This document shows, in pieces, positions 1 to 60,170 of a stretch of 64,000 nt of DNA. How positions within the stretch are numbered: the stretch's first letter is position 1; each line of letters starts with the position of its first letter. Below the pieces are notes generated by a model. That model was not told where the DNA came from, did not search any database, and saw only the letters and a program-made list of their open reading frames with translations. The stretch comes from Cyprinodon diabolis (taxonomy: Eukaryota; Chordata; Actinopteri; Cyprinodontiformes; Cyprinodontidae), in the NCBI GenBank assembly GCA_030533445.1, contig CM060064.1, positions 6,555,879-6,619,878 of the forward strand. Direction: 5' to 3'. A program made the position numbers and the translations under genes.

Positions 1-1333
1 TTCCCTTTCAGCTTGCTCTATGTCAGCACTGCAGCAACAAGCCGGTGAGGTCACCCAATAGTCCGAGCTGATCCTTAAAGAAAACAGCGGACTCCATTAC
101 TGATGTCACAGCGGCGATACCCTGGCTGTTTGCAATGTTTAGTGGGACTAGAATAACAACTTAGTAGATGATTCTGTGTGTCAGCTTCGGCACCTTTTAG
201 CAGCAGCTCTGTGTGAGTGTGTGTATTGAAGTTTGTTTTCATGCGTTGTAATCTGTTGAGCTCAGAGGGTCAGGCAGATTAGAGCCAGGCTCCGGGGAGG
301 AATCGCTCTTATATGGAGCTGTTCACCTCATTGGCGGTTTATGTGCTGAAGCCAGGACTTGTTAGCGCCAACACACACCAGCCACTGACCCTCACTCAAA
401 CCTGCTCTCTAATAAAACACTAAGTAACTCCAGAGAGCGAAGCCGCCTGGACCAACCAGTGTTTGTGCATGTATGATTAGGCACATAAGCGTGTGTGTCG
501 GGGTCTTTCGGCAGCTCTCTCCAGGGTCCAGCTTTAATAAACACTTGCCTCCTGTGTGAGGCTGAGATGTGAGCGAAGGAGGGACTATCGGCTCGCTGAC
601 GGATTCGTGATTTTCCTGACATGCTAATTCGGACGTGTTTATTATTGCCTCAGGCTCCTCAGAACATTTTACATAATTCGCATATCTGGAGCTTGGCTAA
701 ATAAATTGTTCCAGGGCCAAACTTCACTTTGCAGCCGAATGTGTGGTCCAAAAAAACACAGCAGTTTTTTCATTTATATAACAGGAGGGAAATTCAGCCG
801 TAAGTCATTACTGTATACTGTATAACTATAAGTGAAAATAACACAGAAAGACTTCAATTAAGAGCAGAAAGTGACTCAGTCTGAACGTGGATCCAACTAT
901 TCTAAATCTATGAATCCTGTTTCTACACTTCTAAGTCTAATTTTTCTTTTTTTCTTTTTCACTCTAGTGAGCTTCATATTCCTCTTCTACTCGTTTGGCT
1001 TCCGTATGGACGAGTCAGAGTAGCGGCATCTCACTGCAGAGCTGAGTCCCACGTGGTTTTTAGATGCACAGTGTGAGCAGGTAGACCACTTCAAAGCGTC
1101 GCGCCGCACATTGTGAGCTGTGAACTCACACTGTACGACGAAACCCTGCAGTTTCGTCGTACAGTGTGAGCTGTAGCTGCATGCAACAATTGTAAAAGAA
1201 TTGCACAGTATATACTTAAAGGTGTTTTTCTTCTCCACTGTTGCTGTATGCATGTTCACGATGATTTTTGGCCTATGTGTACGATTTTATTTATGTGATG
1301 ATTTATTTTAATTATTGAACTTATCTGCCTCAC
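1..1333. other. Non-coding stretch downstream of the last visible VPS13B exon
   Basis: I see no exon of VPS13B or of another gene here. The gene's last exons should follow on the minus strand, so this is probably the start of the next intron, continuing beyond the window. The only clear structure is the perfect hairpin at 1125-1170, in a neighbourhood with several copies of the short string CACAGTGTGAG or close variants. Confidence 0.6.
1125..1170. repeat. Perfect 20-bp inverted repeat with 6-base loop
   Basis: The arms at 1125-1144 and 1151-1170 are exact reverse complements, with the loop CCTGCA between them. The arms contain CGTCGTAC-type sequence and end in CTCAC/GTGAG. Similar short strings recur around 1,066 and 1,110, so this may be the centre of a folded MITE. 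I could not find the outer ends. Confidence 0.85.
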
Positions 1334-49049
<47,716 letters not shown>

Positions 49050-51440
49050 CTAAAAGTCAGGGCAGAAAACAAAAAATTTTTTTTAGAGAAAACAACCAAA
49101 TTCTCTTCTCTTTTTTTTTTTTGCAGGATTTTTATGGAGCAGCTAACTTTTCTATGGAATGGACTTTGTTCCATTATTTTTGCAAGCATATAACACATTC
49201 TGCAATTTGAAATTAGAAAAAGAAAAAACATTTTAAATTGACATATTAAAAAATTCGTAAAAACTCAGTCTGGGGAAAAAAATAAATAATTTGAAAATAT
49301 AAAATAAAATAAAAAAATAAATGTGGAAAAAAACTGAAGAAAATAAAGATGAAGTTTTTTGACAAACATTTTTTTTTTTACGTGTATTGCTTTTTTTAAA
49401 TTCAAATATACAACATCTGTTGTGTTTTTTTTCAATTTCTATTTACAAAATGTGTTTTTAGCTCACAACAATAACGGAACAAGGTTCACTCCATACTTTA
49501 AAGAAGAAACAGAAGGTTTCACACAGTAAAGCAGCTGGCAGAAGGCAGCTGATGTGGAACATTGCTATGCCCGTGTGTATTTCAGCGCTTAGATGTGGAG
49601 GCTTTTTTCTCCACACATCTGAACGAGAGGCGCTTCTCAGCCGTTTAGGTTAGATACCCCCCCCCAGAGGAGCCCGTCAATGTGTGTGGCTGGGTGTAAA
49701 CACACGGCCGCAGAGTGACAGCGATAAACAGACGGTGCCCTGTCTTTTTTTGCATCCAGAATCAGTTTAGAGCGGTGACGATATTCTAACCCTTTTTTCC
49801 CATAAAATTCCTTATAATGTGGGTCTTAAGATTAAACTAAGCAGAGCTGCATCACATCTGCTCAGGCTGCAGATCATTGCTTCAATTGCTTTTTCTGTTA
49901 CGCAATAGTTTGGGTGATTTTTCATCTAAACTGAGCAGCACGTTTTGGCCGACCCCCCCCCCCAAAACCAGTAAACATGCAGTGCAAAAGGCGAAGGAAC
50001 TGGTGGGATATCTTTCCCAAACTCAGGCCGAAAATGCTCATTTGTCAAACAATATGAATGTTGTCATAAGATTATGGAAATAATACAGAAGCAGGATCAT
50101 AAATATGCAGGGAGATCTAAAGCTCTGCTCCCTCCTGGGGCCCTGCGGTTGACCTTTAACATCAGTGAACTTTTTGTGTCAGGCCTTCCTGCCAAGACAA
50201 TGTCAAACCTAAAAAAGAAGGAAGAAAAACCGAGGAATACTAATGAATCTGAAAAGACAGGCAAAGATGGAGGGGCAGGGTGGATGAGGGTGGCCGAGGG
50301 GTTACTGGCTCAATAATCTTCCAAAAAGTTAGCGAGTAGATCAAAACAGTTCTGAACATTTACACTTCAGGTCATTGCTTCAATGTGCTGAAGGTTTAGC
50401 CGATCTGTTTTAAGAAAAACAAATTAGCCTGGAGGTGAAAGAGCAGGTTGGGACCTCGGTCAGGACCTTCTGTGTTTCTCTCCTCTGCAGCCTTTCCTCT
50501 CTGTTTGAAGACAGATTTCTTTACAATAACATTCTTAATCAAAGCCGGTGCTCGCTTTCTTCACGGTCGCTTCTCGTCCACGTTGGCCGTTTCAGGATTT
50601 CTGGGACCTCTGGCTCACAGGACATATTCACAGAGCGAGTGGCGGAGCGCTAAACCACCAGGTGGTGCAGGTTAGGGCTAAGCCTGAGGGCGGGGACCCC
50701 CCCAGATCCACTAAGCTAACATTAGCCTCATAATTAAGACCAGTTCGGATTATGATGGCGGAATGGAAACTTTCAAAAAGAATCTAAAATGTGGGATTTT
50801 CTGCCATTTTGTTCTTGGTTCCTCTTGATGGTAAGGAGAAGAAATAAAATTAGGCCGTAAAGCAAAGCAAGCAGAGAACCCAGCATAGCCTGAGCAGCAT
50901 CTGTGAGGACAGATTTGTTATTTCAACCCCCCCTCCAAATGGCACACTTAATCGTGCCTGTGGCTCAACTTGACCTTTAAGGGAGAAGTCATAATACGTC
51001 TTTACTCACACTTCAAACAGCGACTGACGCTTCTTGTTTTAATTCAGCTAATTCTGCTCTGAGTCAAGCAGCGGAGGGGAAAAAAGCGTCGGTGACACAG
51101 AACACGTAGGACAACAAGAATGAAAAATAAGAAGCTGTTTTGCCTCTTTGTAACATACTCAAGGGTTATGACTCGCAGAAAACCCAGTCAGCCATATGTG
51201 GTGATTTTATGCTCCTGCTTTAGGCCGAGCCTCACAGTAACGTTTCATTATGCGCTCAAACAGACAACCTTTGGATGGGAGGAAAGATGGGGGGATTGGA
51301 GAAATTCAGGAATTGGTCTCACATTATTAAATGAATTTTGTTCCATCGAATGGAAAATAAAAAAATCCAGAATTTAAAGTTTATAATAATAAAAACAAAT
51401 TTTTTTACGAGTAACTTTGTTGTTTTCTCAGATTTTCATT
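49050..51440. other. Long upstream VPS13B intron, nothing recognised
   Basis: No exon, RNA gene or complete transposon could be supported. Several open frames at 50074-50733 lack any familiar motif and have no splice-site support. Confidence 0.45.
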
Positions 51441-51759
51441 TTTCTTTTCATTTTTTTAAACCATATTTTATTGTTGTTAAAACAGACGTACAATGCCATT
51501 CAGATCGTAATGTTTTGTTACATTTAATTTGATGACAGTGTACAATATAACAAGAGCTACACGGCATTTCAACAGTTTTTATATTTTTACAATATACAAT
51601 CCCGACTATTCCAAAGAAAAAAAAAAAAATCTTTTTTTTTAAATACAGAAAAAATTGAGAGAAAAGAAGAAGAAAAAAAAGTGGGGCTGGGGTGAGATTG
51701 TTATCCCACAATGAAAGTACTTTACGCTGATTTGTTCACTAGTGAGAAGAAAGAGTTGC

Positions 51760-52210
51760 AAGTTTGTCAAAATAACCCGGTAAGCCACATTGATGCCTTC
51801 GGTGGTAATTGGGATTCTAACAGTATTCTCCTTCGAGCAATCAGAGTTGCAAAGGCAATAACATTTTCCCTGTTAGATATCGCAGCATCAACCCCCAAAA
51901 TAGCCATTAAAGGACCAGGCTTTAGATGTTGGCCAAACGCAGCATTCAAAATCCCAAATACTGATTTCCAAAACTCTCCCAGCTTAGAGCACGACCAGAA
52001 CATATGAGCTAAGTCTGCGTTGGTGGCTCTGCAGCGATCACCCCCCCCCCCCCCCCCCCCCCCCCCCCCATCTATTTCAGGGTATATTTTAGCAAGTCTG
52101 ACTTTACTATAGTGAGTACAGTGGAGAAATTACTGTCACTAAATCTTCTTCCCATTTTGTCTTGATGTTGTCTCGTAAATGACATAATTGACTTATATAA
52201 ATTTGAGATT
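51760..52210 (-). pseudogene. Tx1/L1-like LINE, C-terminal end of the reverse transcriptase ORF
   Basis: On the minus strand, RLAKIYPEID, then CDRCRATNADLAHMFWSC, GEFWKSVFGILNAAFG and ANRRRILLE-type sequence reproduce the C-terminal zinc-binding end (C-x2-C..H..C) of L1/Tx1-clade retrotransposons. Frames are broken upstream. A run of 29 C (52041-52069) sits exactly between PEID and CDRC. Confidence 0.75.
52041..52069. repeat. 29-bp C homopolymer
   Basis: Uninterrupted C run (G on the LINE coding strand). Shorter runs occur at 26953-26968 (16 G) and 28871-28884 (14 C). Confidence 0.95.
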
Positions 52211-53571
52211 AGGCCTTTTGAAGTTATGGGGATCTTTAGAATAACACCAATAAGTTTAAATCCTCAGGTAGTTGAGGGAACGATGGGTTATATGATTCAA
52301 TAAAGTGAAGATATCGGAAAAAACTGGAAGATTTTTAATTTTTCCAGACAATTTTTTTTTTTTTTATTCTGGATTGTTTTTTTTTTTATTTAAATGTCAA
52401 ATCAGGGCAAATTTCTATTGGTCTGCATGGATGTTATCAACATCTGTTTTATTGGTAAAAAATGTGATCTGTAAAATGCAATTTAAAAATAAAGCAACTT
52501 CTGGAGCTCAATCTGAACAATTGGAAAATGAAAATTTGGAATTTTTATTTTTATTTTTTATATGTTTGTAAAGATAAAAATGTAAAAATTAAGCATTTAA
52601 AATAAAATCTGAAAAAACTGTCAAAGTGGCTCTCAAATCCTTTTTTGGATTAATAAGTTTAATGTTTTTTTTTTTTTTTCAATTTTACTCGCAATAATAA
52701 TGGAATAACATTCACTCCATAGTTTATTCTGAATTATAACTTAAATCCAATAATTTTATTGTATTTAATGTATCTTTGGTTTCAGATTCCTAAATATAAA
52801 TATTTAAAAAGGGAGAACATGACCATTTAATGTAATTTGAACATATTTTAAACAAAAATTGTCAAATGCTGATATAAGCTCTGTACTATGCATTGTTTTC
52901 TTTATCATTAAAAACTATTTTATCCTCAAACCGGTATCAGTAGATGCTAGGTAAATTCTAAATATGTCAAAAACTCCCACACTCGCCCCCACAGCAGCTG
53001 GCCCTGGGTAAACACTTCATGTCCAAAACCAACTAAAAGCATATCTTCAATATTTTCCCAGGTTTTCTACTGAGTGTGAAATAAAAACTTCCATCTTTCT
53101 TCATTTCCATTTAATCCCAAGAGAAAGATTGTGATAAGCTTGATTTGTGGAGGACATTAAGTTTCAAGGCTGCCAATTTAAGGAGAAATATATTTTTTTC
53201 CTCCTAAGAAAACATTATACACGGGTATATACAATCACCAGGTGCTTCACAGGCAGATGACTACAGTCTTTGTTATTTTACTCAGTCTTACCACATTACA
53301 ACGTGTTGCTTCGATTCCAAAAACAACATTTGGTTGAGTTCATGTTTACCTGTAAAGCTTCGGCTTCAAAACAAACTTCATTCAGCATCTAGAAAATGAC
53401 AAACTTTCACATGTGAACATTTCTGGGGGAGAATGACTCCAAATTAAGAAATTACTGGTTTGTTTCAAACTGCAACCATTATTTGCTCCCCTGCTGTCAG
53501 CACTTTATAAAACACTTCTGCAGAGAGCCCTGGGTCCTCTGGTAGGCTCTCTTCCTCTCTGCTCACCTTAA
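52211..53571. other. Intron, nothing recognised
   Basis: AT-rich sequence with T runs. It may contain the eroded upstream part of the LINE at 51760-52210, but no motif supports that. Confidence 0.4.
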
Positions 53572-54441
53572 AGGGGTCATAGAATGATTGAATAGGGTAT
53601 TAGGTGCTGGTCCTTATGGTCTCTGAATAGGTGTGTAACATTGGTTGGGCTGAAAATGGCATATTTGCTGTTCTATGAGTCCTAATGCAAGCCTGGTTAA
53701 AGGCCTAGAATGAAATGACAGGTTTTCTTCCTTTTATGTTATGATCATGAATATTTAGATGAGCTGTGCGCTGATTGGTTGGTTTACAACGAGCGAAGCT
53801 GCTGAGCAAAGACGCATCATAGCAACAAGCACTCACTCACTGAAACATCAAATAGTTGATATGGTAGGGTGACCAGACGTCCTCCTTTTCCCGGACATGT
53901 CCTACTTTTCATACCTAAAAAAATGTCAGGGGGGAATTTCAAAATTGTCTGGGATTTTGGTCGACTACGGTGCAGCACATAGTTGAAACACACCGAGCCG
54001 GGGGCTGGTATGGGAGGGGGCGAGTGGGGGCCGGAGGGATTGAACCCGACCCGGTGATGGTAGTCTGGACACAGGTGGCCCTGTGCTTCCCCCCGCCTGC
54101 CTTACCGGCCCCCAGCCCCCCTACTCCGGCTGAGGACGTGCGGCTCATGGCTTTCTGCTGAGGTCCGGTCCAGTCAGCTGCCTTGTGGGCTGGTCTGTAT
54201 GTCCATTTTGGGGCTTGACTAAAGTACAGGCCAGAACCAAATAAGGCACCAGCCCCGAGTTTACGTCAACTTAGGGCTTCATTTGGATTCGCCCCTTTTA
54301 TGGTGGAAGTTTAGAATTGTGAGATTTGCAGAGAAAGGAGGAGTCGATGGGGTTGAACTTCTCTGTAGGTCCATTTCTCCCACTGAACCGTCATTAATAA
54401 TCTATGACAATGTAAACTCGGTTTTGCATTCTATGACCCCT
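53572..54441. mobile_element. Kolobok-like DNA element, copy 2
   Basis: 870 bp between TTAA (53568-53571) and TCAA (54442-54445). Ends AGGGGTCATAGAATG and CATTCTATGACCCCT are a perfect inverted pair. The outer ~290 and ~210 bp match copy 1 (19460-20399). The THAP part of copy 1 is replaced here by another interspersed repeat that begins at 53866. Confidence 0.72.
53866..54180 (+). repeat. Interspersed repeat, family G, copy 2 (nested)
   Basis: It starts TAGGGTGACCAGACGTCCTC and shares TTTTCCCGGACATGTCCTAC and GTCGACTACGGTGCAGCAC with the inverse copy at 22545-22674. The rest is GC-rich with no gene. Confidence 0.6.
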
Positions 54442-54594
54442 TCAAAGGTTAAATGGATTTAGAACATGTTATCGATATAGAAGGGTTGTTTCTGCAGAGC
54501 CTCATCATTGACAAACTATCTATTTAGAGCAGAATTTACAACACGTTAATTGTCCTCCTAATGCAAAGCATTCATGATGGCATTCAAGAATGGT

Positions 54595-54678
54595 AAATGG
54601 CCTGTACTTATAAAGCGCTTTTTCAAGTAAGGAGACTTGATCAAAGCGCTTTACACTACATTCAGTCGTTCACCCATT

Positions 54679-54727
<49 letters not shown>

Positions 54728-54737
54728 ACAAACACAC
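54595..54737. repeat. Interspersed repeat fragment with (CA)n
   Basis: TGGTAAATGGCCTGTACTTA and AAAGCGCTTTTTC are a familiar teleost repeat start. A (CA)n tract follows at 54680-54737. Confidence 0.65.
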
Positions 54738-54999
54738 TGATGGTGGCAAGCTACATTGTAGCCACAGCTGCCCTAAAACCTGCACCATACTTAAAGAGGG
54801 AACCAGGGGTTTTAGAATCAGCTTCTCTTCCAAGTCATATCTGACCAAAGGCAGTAGCTTATTACTGAAGATACTTGGAGACCTGACTTTACCAACCTGC
54901 GCAATGTTACCCTGCTTGGTAGCAGAATCAATATGGCTCCTTGTCCAGCTTTAGAAGCTCCTGTTTCAGATGTTTTAAACTTTTAATATCCAATCTGAC

Positions 55000-55075
55000 T
55001 TTAGCGTCTCATCTGTAAAGTCCCTTCAGATGACGTGTTGTGAATTGAAGCTATATAAATAAACTGATTTGAAGT
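55000..55075 (+). repeat. LINE 3'-tail family T, copy 6 (short)
   Basis: Only the last ~75 bp: GATGACGTGTTGTGAATTGA then TATAAATAAACTGATTTGAA. Confidence 0.6.
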
Positions 55076-58000
55076 AAAACTCTGGCTGAAGATATAACCA
55101 AATCTAGGTAAATACTGTAAAGCTGGATGCTTATTCTGTAAGAATCTCCACACATCAACCTTCTTTTAATGTCACCCTGCTTCACCTTATCATTTTTGTT
55201 AGCAGGCTAATGCTGCGTTCACACCAAGCACATTTTGAGCGTTTGGGAAAGCCACTTCACATGCAAAGTCTATGGTAATGATGACTTATCTAGATTTAAA
55301 TCTTTCCCAGTGTGAGTTTTTTTTTCTGCACTGAGTAAAATAACTCAAATCATTGGACTGGAAGATTAAATTAACTTAAATCTGCAAAATGTCCTTGAAT
55401 CTGCTGTAAGAAAACATAAAAAAAATAAAGCACTTACCACTTGTTCTGAATTTCTATTTTAGTTTAAATTTGGAAAAAAAAATCAGACTTTTTAATTGAT
55501 AATTCATTAAAATGAGAAAGGAATTAAATTGTGTAGTTTCGATCTAAACTTTAATAACTAGTTAATCATTTCATTGAGTACCTAATATGTTTTCATAGCC
55601 AAACCAAAACTGTTTTGTGTTCAGCACTGCACACTTTAAAAGTTAAGGTTTACAAAATATTTCAATATACTAATATATCACTTTCAGGCAGCTATTAATG
55701 CAGAAAAAAGAAAAGTATACCACAGTGCCATAGGTGCACACAAATAGAAATTAACAGCAACACTTTCAAACAGAAAAATTAAAAAGATGAAATGTTTGAT
55801 AAAATAAACCAAGATTAATGAAGCGAAAGTTGGACTGGAAACTAAACTAATAATGTTTAGATATTATATATTTATATATTTAGATATTATATTTAGATAT
55901 TATAATCAAGGACCGTTTGAAACAAATGCATTTCACATCTTGCTTTAAAGAAACTGAATCTTTCAGAGGTTTTATATATTTTTATGATAATTTATTCTAG
56001 ATCAGTGAAGCATAAGAACTAAAAGCTGCTTCTAAATGTTTGGTTCTGGTTCTGCTGAATAGATTTCATCCATAAAACGGGAGAGGTCTGCACTGTTGAT
56101 CCACAGACAATTCATTACTGCACCTAACCTTTGTTATTCATAGAATATCATACCTTTTGAACAATAATTACTTTTACTGAACAATATTTTATGTTTTCTC
56201 AAGTTCTTTTACTATTTAAAAAAATAACAAAAATCTAAAACTTTCCTAAAAAATAAGTATGTTAAAACTCGTATTTTCTGTTTTTGTGTGAGCATATTTA
56301 ACACCACGTTTTGACATGTGGTGTTAAAGTTAAAGTTGGGTTAAAGTCTGGTTAAAGTTGCTGAAATGTCTATTATCTTTTTCAGCACAACAAACCTGAC
56401 TTTTCCAGACCGGCAAACAGTCAACATCTAACATGCTGCATAATGTATTACCATATTAACACAGCGTTTAATGCTTTTAACCTGAATCAGATATGGTCTC
56501 ATACCTTGACGTTTTACAACATTTTCTGACTGCTTTAGCAATATTAAAGTTTTGACATGTTTTCAAATCAAACACCTCTGAAAACTTGTGACTAATCTCA
56601 GAGTAACAGAGAACACCTGTCTACCAAAACCAAATATCAGATGGACAGATTGATGAAATTAAATTCCACAAAAAAATCATGTTGGAGCAATAAATGGTCT
56701 AAAACATCAAATGAGTACCATATGAACTCTCTGAAACCCAAAACCCCAAGATTTCATATCACTATGGAAACCAAACCCAAACACGAGTGTGTGACATTAA
56801 GAAATGGTGATAACTTCTGAGAAATACCAACCACACCTCAATTCATGGTTATATTCTGTGAGTCAATCAGCCAACCAAGTACATGATATGTAGTATTTCA
56901 CGTTTACCGCCTTTTCCTGGGAGAAAATTCGTACTAATCTTTCCAGTAAGTGACAGTAGGATATTGATCACAGCCAAAGCAATGACTGTTAATTTCCTGG
57001 TGAACAGAGTCACTTTTTATTTGGGATAGCTCAAGTTTCTGCTTAAACAGTGACTGTTTGGTTAAACCTCTAAATGATGAGACCCTGAGTCACTCCTGCT
57101 GCTCTCCATCTATTCCACTCGGGCAGAAATGTGCTTCAGTACACAAAAACACAAGCTATGTGACTTTCTGCTGTGAGAATGATTTCAGAAATCCTGGAGG
57201 CTGTGCAGATGGTCAGTGGTTGTTTATCCATAACTACCGTTTATTCTTCCCTTTTCATCCAAACAATAATAGGAGACTTGAGATCTGGGGGTATAAACAA
57301 CACCAGTAGCTTTGCTCAAAAAAAAAAAAAAAAAAAAGCCCAAACAGTTCAGACACATCTTTGATGCTTTATTAAAATCATGTGAGCTCAGTGCCAAACA
57401 CTGACAGCTTAAAAATAGCTTGTGAAGTCTCTATACTGCCAATCTTATTTAATGTTCTACAGGCGCAGATGAAAAGAGCAGAGATGTGAAGCAGAGTCTT
57501 GTCTGCTGAAATTACTTTTGGGACAAGGGACTTCGATTCCCACCTAACAAATTGGAACCAGCTTCATAGTCAGACAGAAAAACAAAAAAAAGGGATATGG
57601 ATTACTTTTAAACAAAATCAATGTAAAAAAGAATAGTAAGAAAAGAAAGGAACAGTATGGAGACAGAAAGGGCTAACCCATGTAAAATGAAGGAATTGTG
57701 GGGGCTTTAGCAGCTGTTTACAATACCTTTTCTTTCTTTGCTCTCTCTTTCTGACAGGAGAAGAAAAGCTGCACGACATCAAAGTCAAGATTTGCAAGTC
57801 TAAGAAGCGGTTTGGGAACTGAAAGAAGGTACAGAGGAAAGACATTGTGTGGGTCCATTGTTGACAGGGGGATGTTAAGAGGTTTATGCTTGACTAACAT
57901 TGTTCCATTGCTCCTCTGGTTTCTGCTAAGGCATGCTAGACGTGCAAGAGCCTAGAGGGTTCCAGGATATAAAGAAGGAGCAAGTGCTTGCATTAACTCA

Positions 58001-59569
58001 AGAGAGGGCTGACAAAAGGAGTACTGTCTCAGTATCTGGGAACAACTGGAAGGAAAATTACAAAATCTGTGGTCAAAAACCTTCAGGAGGACAAACGATT
58101 TGTCTTAGTCTGGAAAAAAGGGCACAGAAAGTCTGCCAAGATGAACTCAGTTTAAAGTACCTCCAGTAGAATCAAACATACACCGTTACCCCACATCATT
58201 TTGAGAGAAATGGCCTAGATACCAACTGTTTGATCATCAGGTGAAGTTCTCATGATATTAAGTTCCACACATTAGGCGCCCTGCAGGGGAGAGCTCAGTT
58301 GCTCATACCATGACCACAACTTTAGTACCTACCAGTGACTGTGGGCAGACGGCAGTCTAACTCAGACAACATGTATGCAATTGATATCCCCTCTTGTTTG
58401 ACAATGCAATGCAACAATTCACAACAGAAAAGGCTGCTACCATGTAGAAAAACCACAAGTTCTCCCTCTAAATAAGAGATTAATCTTGGTTTGACCCCAC
58501 ACAGCTATCCTCTAGCCACAAAACTGAAGATTTTCTAATGCAATTTTATTCCAAAAAAAGGAGAAAACATATCTCCATAACAAGTTTAAAGACTAAAAGC
58601 CTTTCCATTAAATAAATGCATATGTGCTATGGTGACTTTCTGATGTTCCTCTTTATGTGATTAATTGGTTCAACTGAATACTGGACATTTTTCACCAACC
58701 ACATAATTCTGATCCCATATTCAAGCTATATCACATACAGTGGAGCCACTGGTGGTCCCAGGAGTCATGTGTGGCTTAGTTGCTATAGGGTGTGTATCTC
58801 TGTTACCCCTTTTAGATCAAATAAGAAGATAAAGCTCAAAGCAGAAGGGGACCCTCTTAAAAAACACACACAGTTTAGCACTAACCCTAACCCCCAGTTA
58901 GTTTCAAACCATTTCCCAACTGGTTGTGAATAGAGAAAGCTCTTTGGATAAAATACAATAAAACAAATTCTTAATGTTTGTTTTACATTTTTTGATGTTT
59001 CTGTGGGCCACTACTCAGCAGTACGGTACTGTCCATGGTCCTGAAACCCAGGACAGCCCCATCAACCGACACTACAAGGCTAATAACTTATTCACCTGTG
59101 CTTACTAGCAATTTAATATAATATTATCAAGCACAAAGAGCAGACAACTATGTGAGATAAGCTGTTTTTGGCTTTCTCTTTCCTTTTTCCCTCCTGTTGT
59201 AGACTATTGTAGTTATGCAATTTCTGAGATTTCTTTCTCTTGTTTTAAGTTTTCTTTTGCAACTGAAAACACTAGAATTCTCCCACTGAGTGACAAAAAG
59301 GATAATTCTGTCCAGTTCTATTGACCGCTTGACCGTATACGATGTTTGACTCAACACAAAAACTATCTACACCTGTAGACAACATTGTTAGTACTGCTTG
59401 TTTAATAGAAGAAAAACCAACAATGGTCACAGAAATAAATTGAATTTGACAACAGTAAAAAAAAAACTAACAAAATCTATGAAAATAAACAAATGAAAGG
59501 CAGACACTGATTTTCAACCATGCTTCAGTACATGATTTTTAAACAAACTCATGACACAGGCCTGGAAAG
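55076..59569. other. Long AT-rich intron or intergenic sequence
   Basis: An end fragment of the palindromic MITE lies near 55275-55314 (CTTATCTAGATTTAAATC, then TTTCCCAGTG). 57297-57340 holds a poly-A run. 57900-58170 has one open frame on the plus strand without recognisable motifs. No gene supported. Confidence 0.45.
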
Positions 59570-60170
59570 ATATGGTTCTACTTCTAGAAAAGACTGCAAA
59601 TATTGTGACCATGTTAAATCAAGGTGTGTCCACTAATTAGCTTCACAGGTATCTACAATCTTGTAATCAGTCAGTGGGCCTATAAATACGGCTACAGGTA
59701 GTCACTGTGCTGTTTGGCGACATGGTATGTCGAAGTTTGTCGATGGGCTGTAGAGCGCTACAATAATGAGTGATCGCAGGCAACAGTGAAGCATGGGAGG
59801 GGTTCTACGTATGAAAGTTTGATTCTACATTTCTGCAAAGGAAGTTCCAGATTATGTCGGGATCATTGGTGTTCTCAATGCGTAGTAATGAACAATAACA
59901 AATTCTGGAAGTAATGGTATGACCCCCATAGAGCCCTGATTTCATCATTATTGGATTACATGAAGAGACAGAAGGATGTGAGAAAGTTCACATCCACAGA
60001 AGGTCTATGCTTACAAACCTACCAGCTTTGCTCACATGTACCTACAGTAGAAGAACTGATGCTGTTTTAAAGGTTGGTCACACCAAATAGTCTATTATTT
60101 GTTCTTTTTTGTTAATTTTCTGTATTTTGTTGGTTGAATAAATGATACTTCCATTTTTGGATATAAAAAC
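59570..60170 (+). pseudogene. Worn Tc1-like transposon remains
   Basis: CATAGAGCCCTGATTTCATC, ATTGGATTACATGAAGAGAC and AGAAGGATGTGAGAAAGTTC match the segment around the DLNPIE block of a fish Tc1 family, and CATGGGAGGGGTTCTACG matches the glycine box, all with many changes. Upstream GTGGGCCTATAAATACGGCT is promoter-like sequence of the same family. Not translatable. Confidence 0.55.

Noticed and set aside
51711..52007. A 98-codon plus-strand frame
   Set aside because: It is antisense to the LINE C-terminal segment, which has clear motifs on the minus strand.
57933..58169. A 78-codon plus-strand frame
   Set aside because: No recognisable domain and no splice or promoter evidence. Probably repeat-derived.
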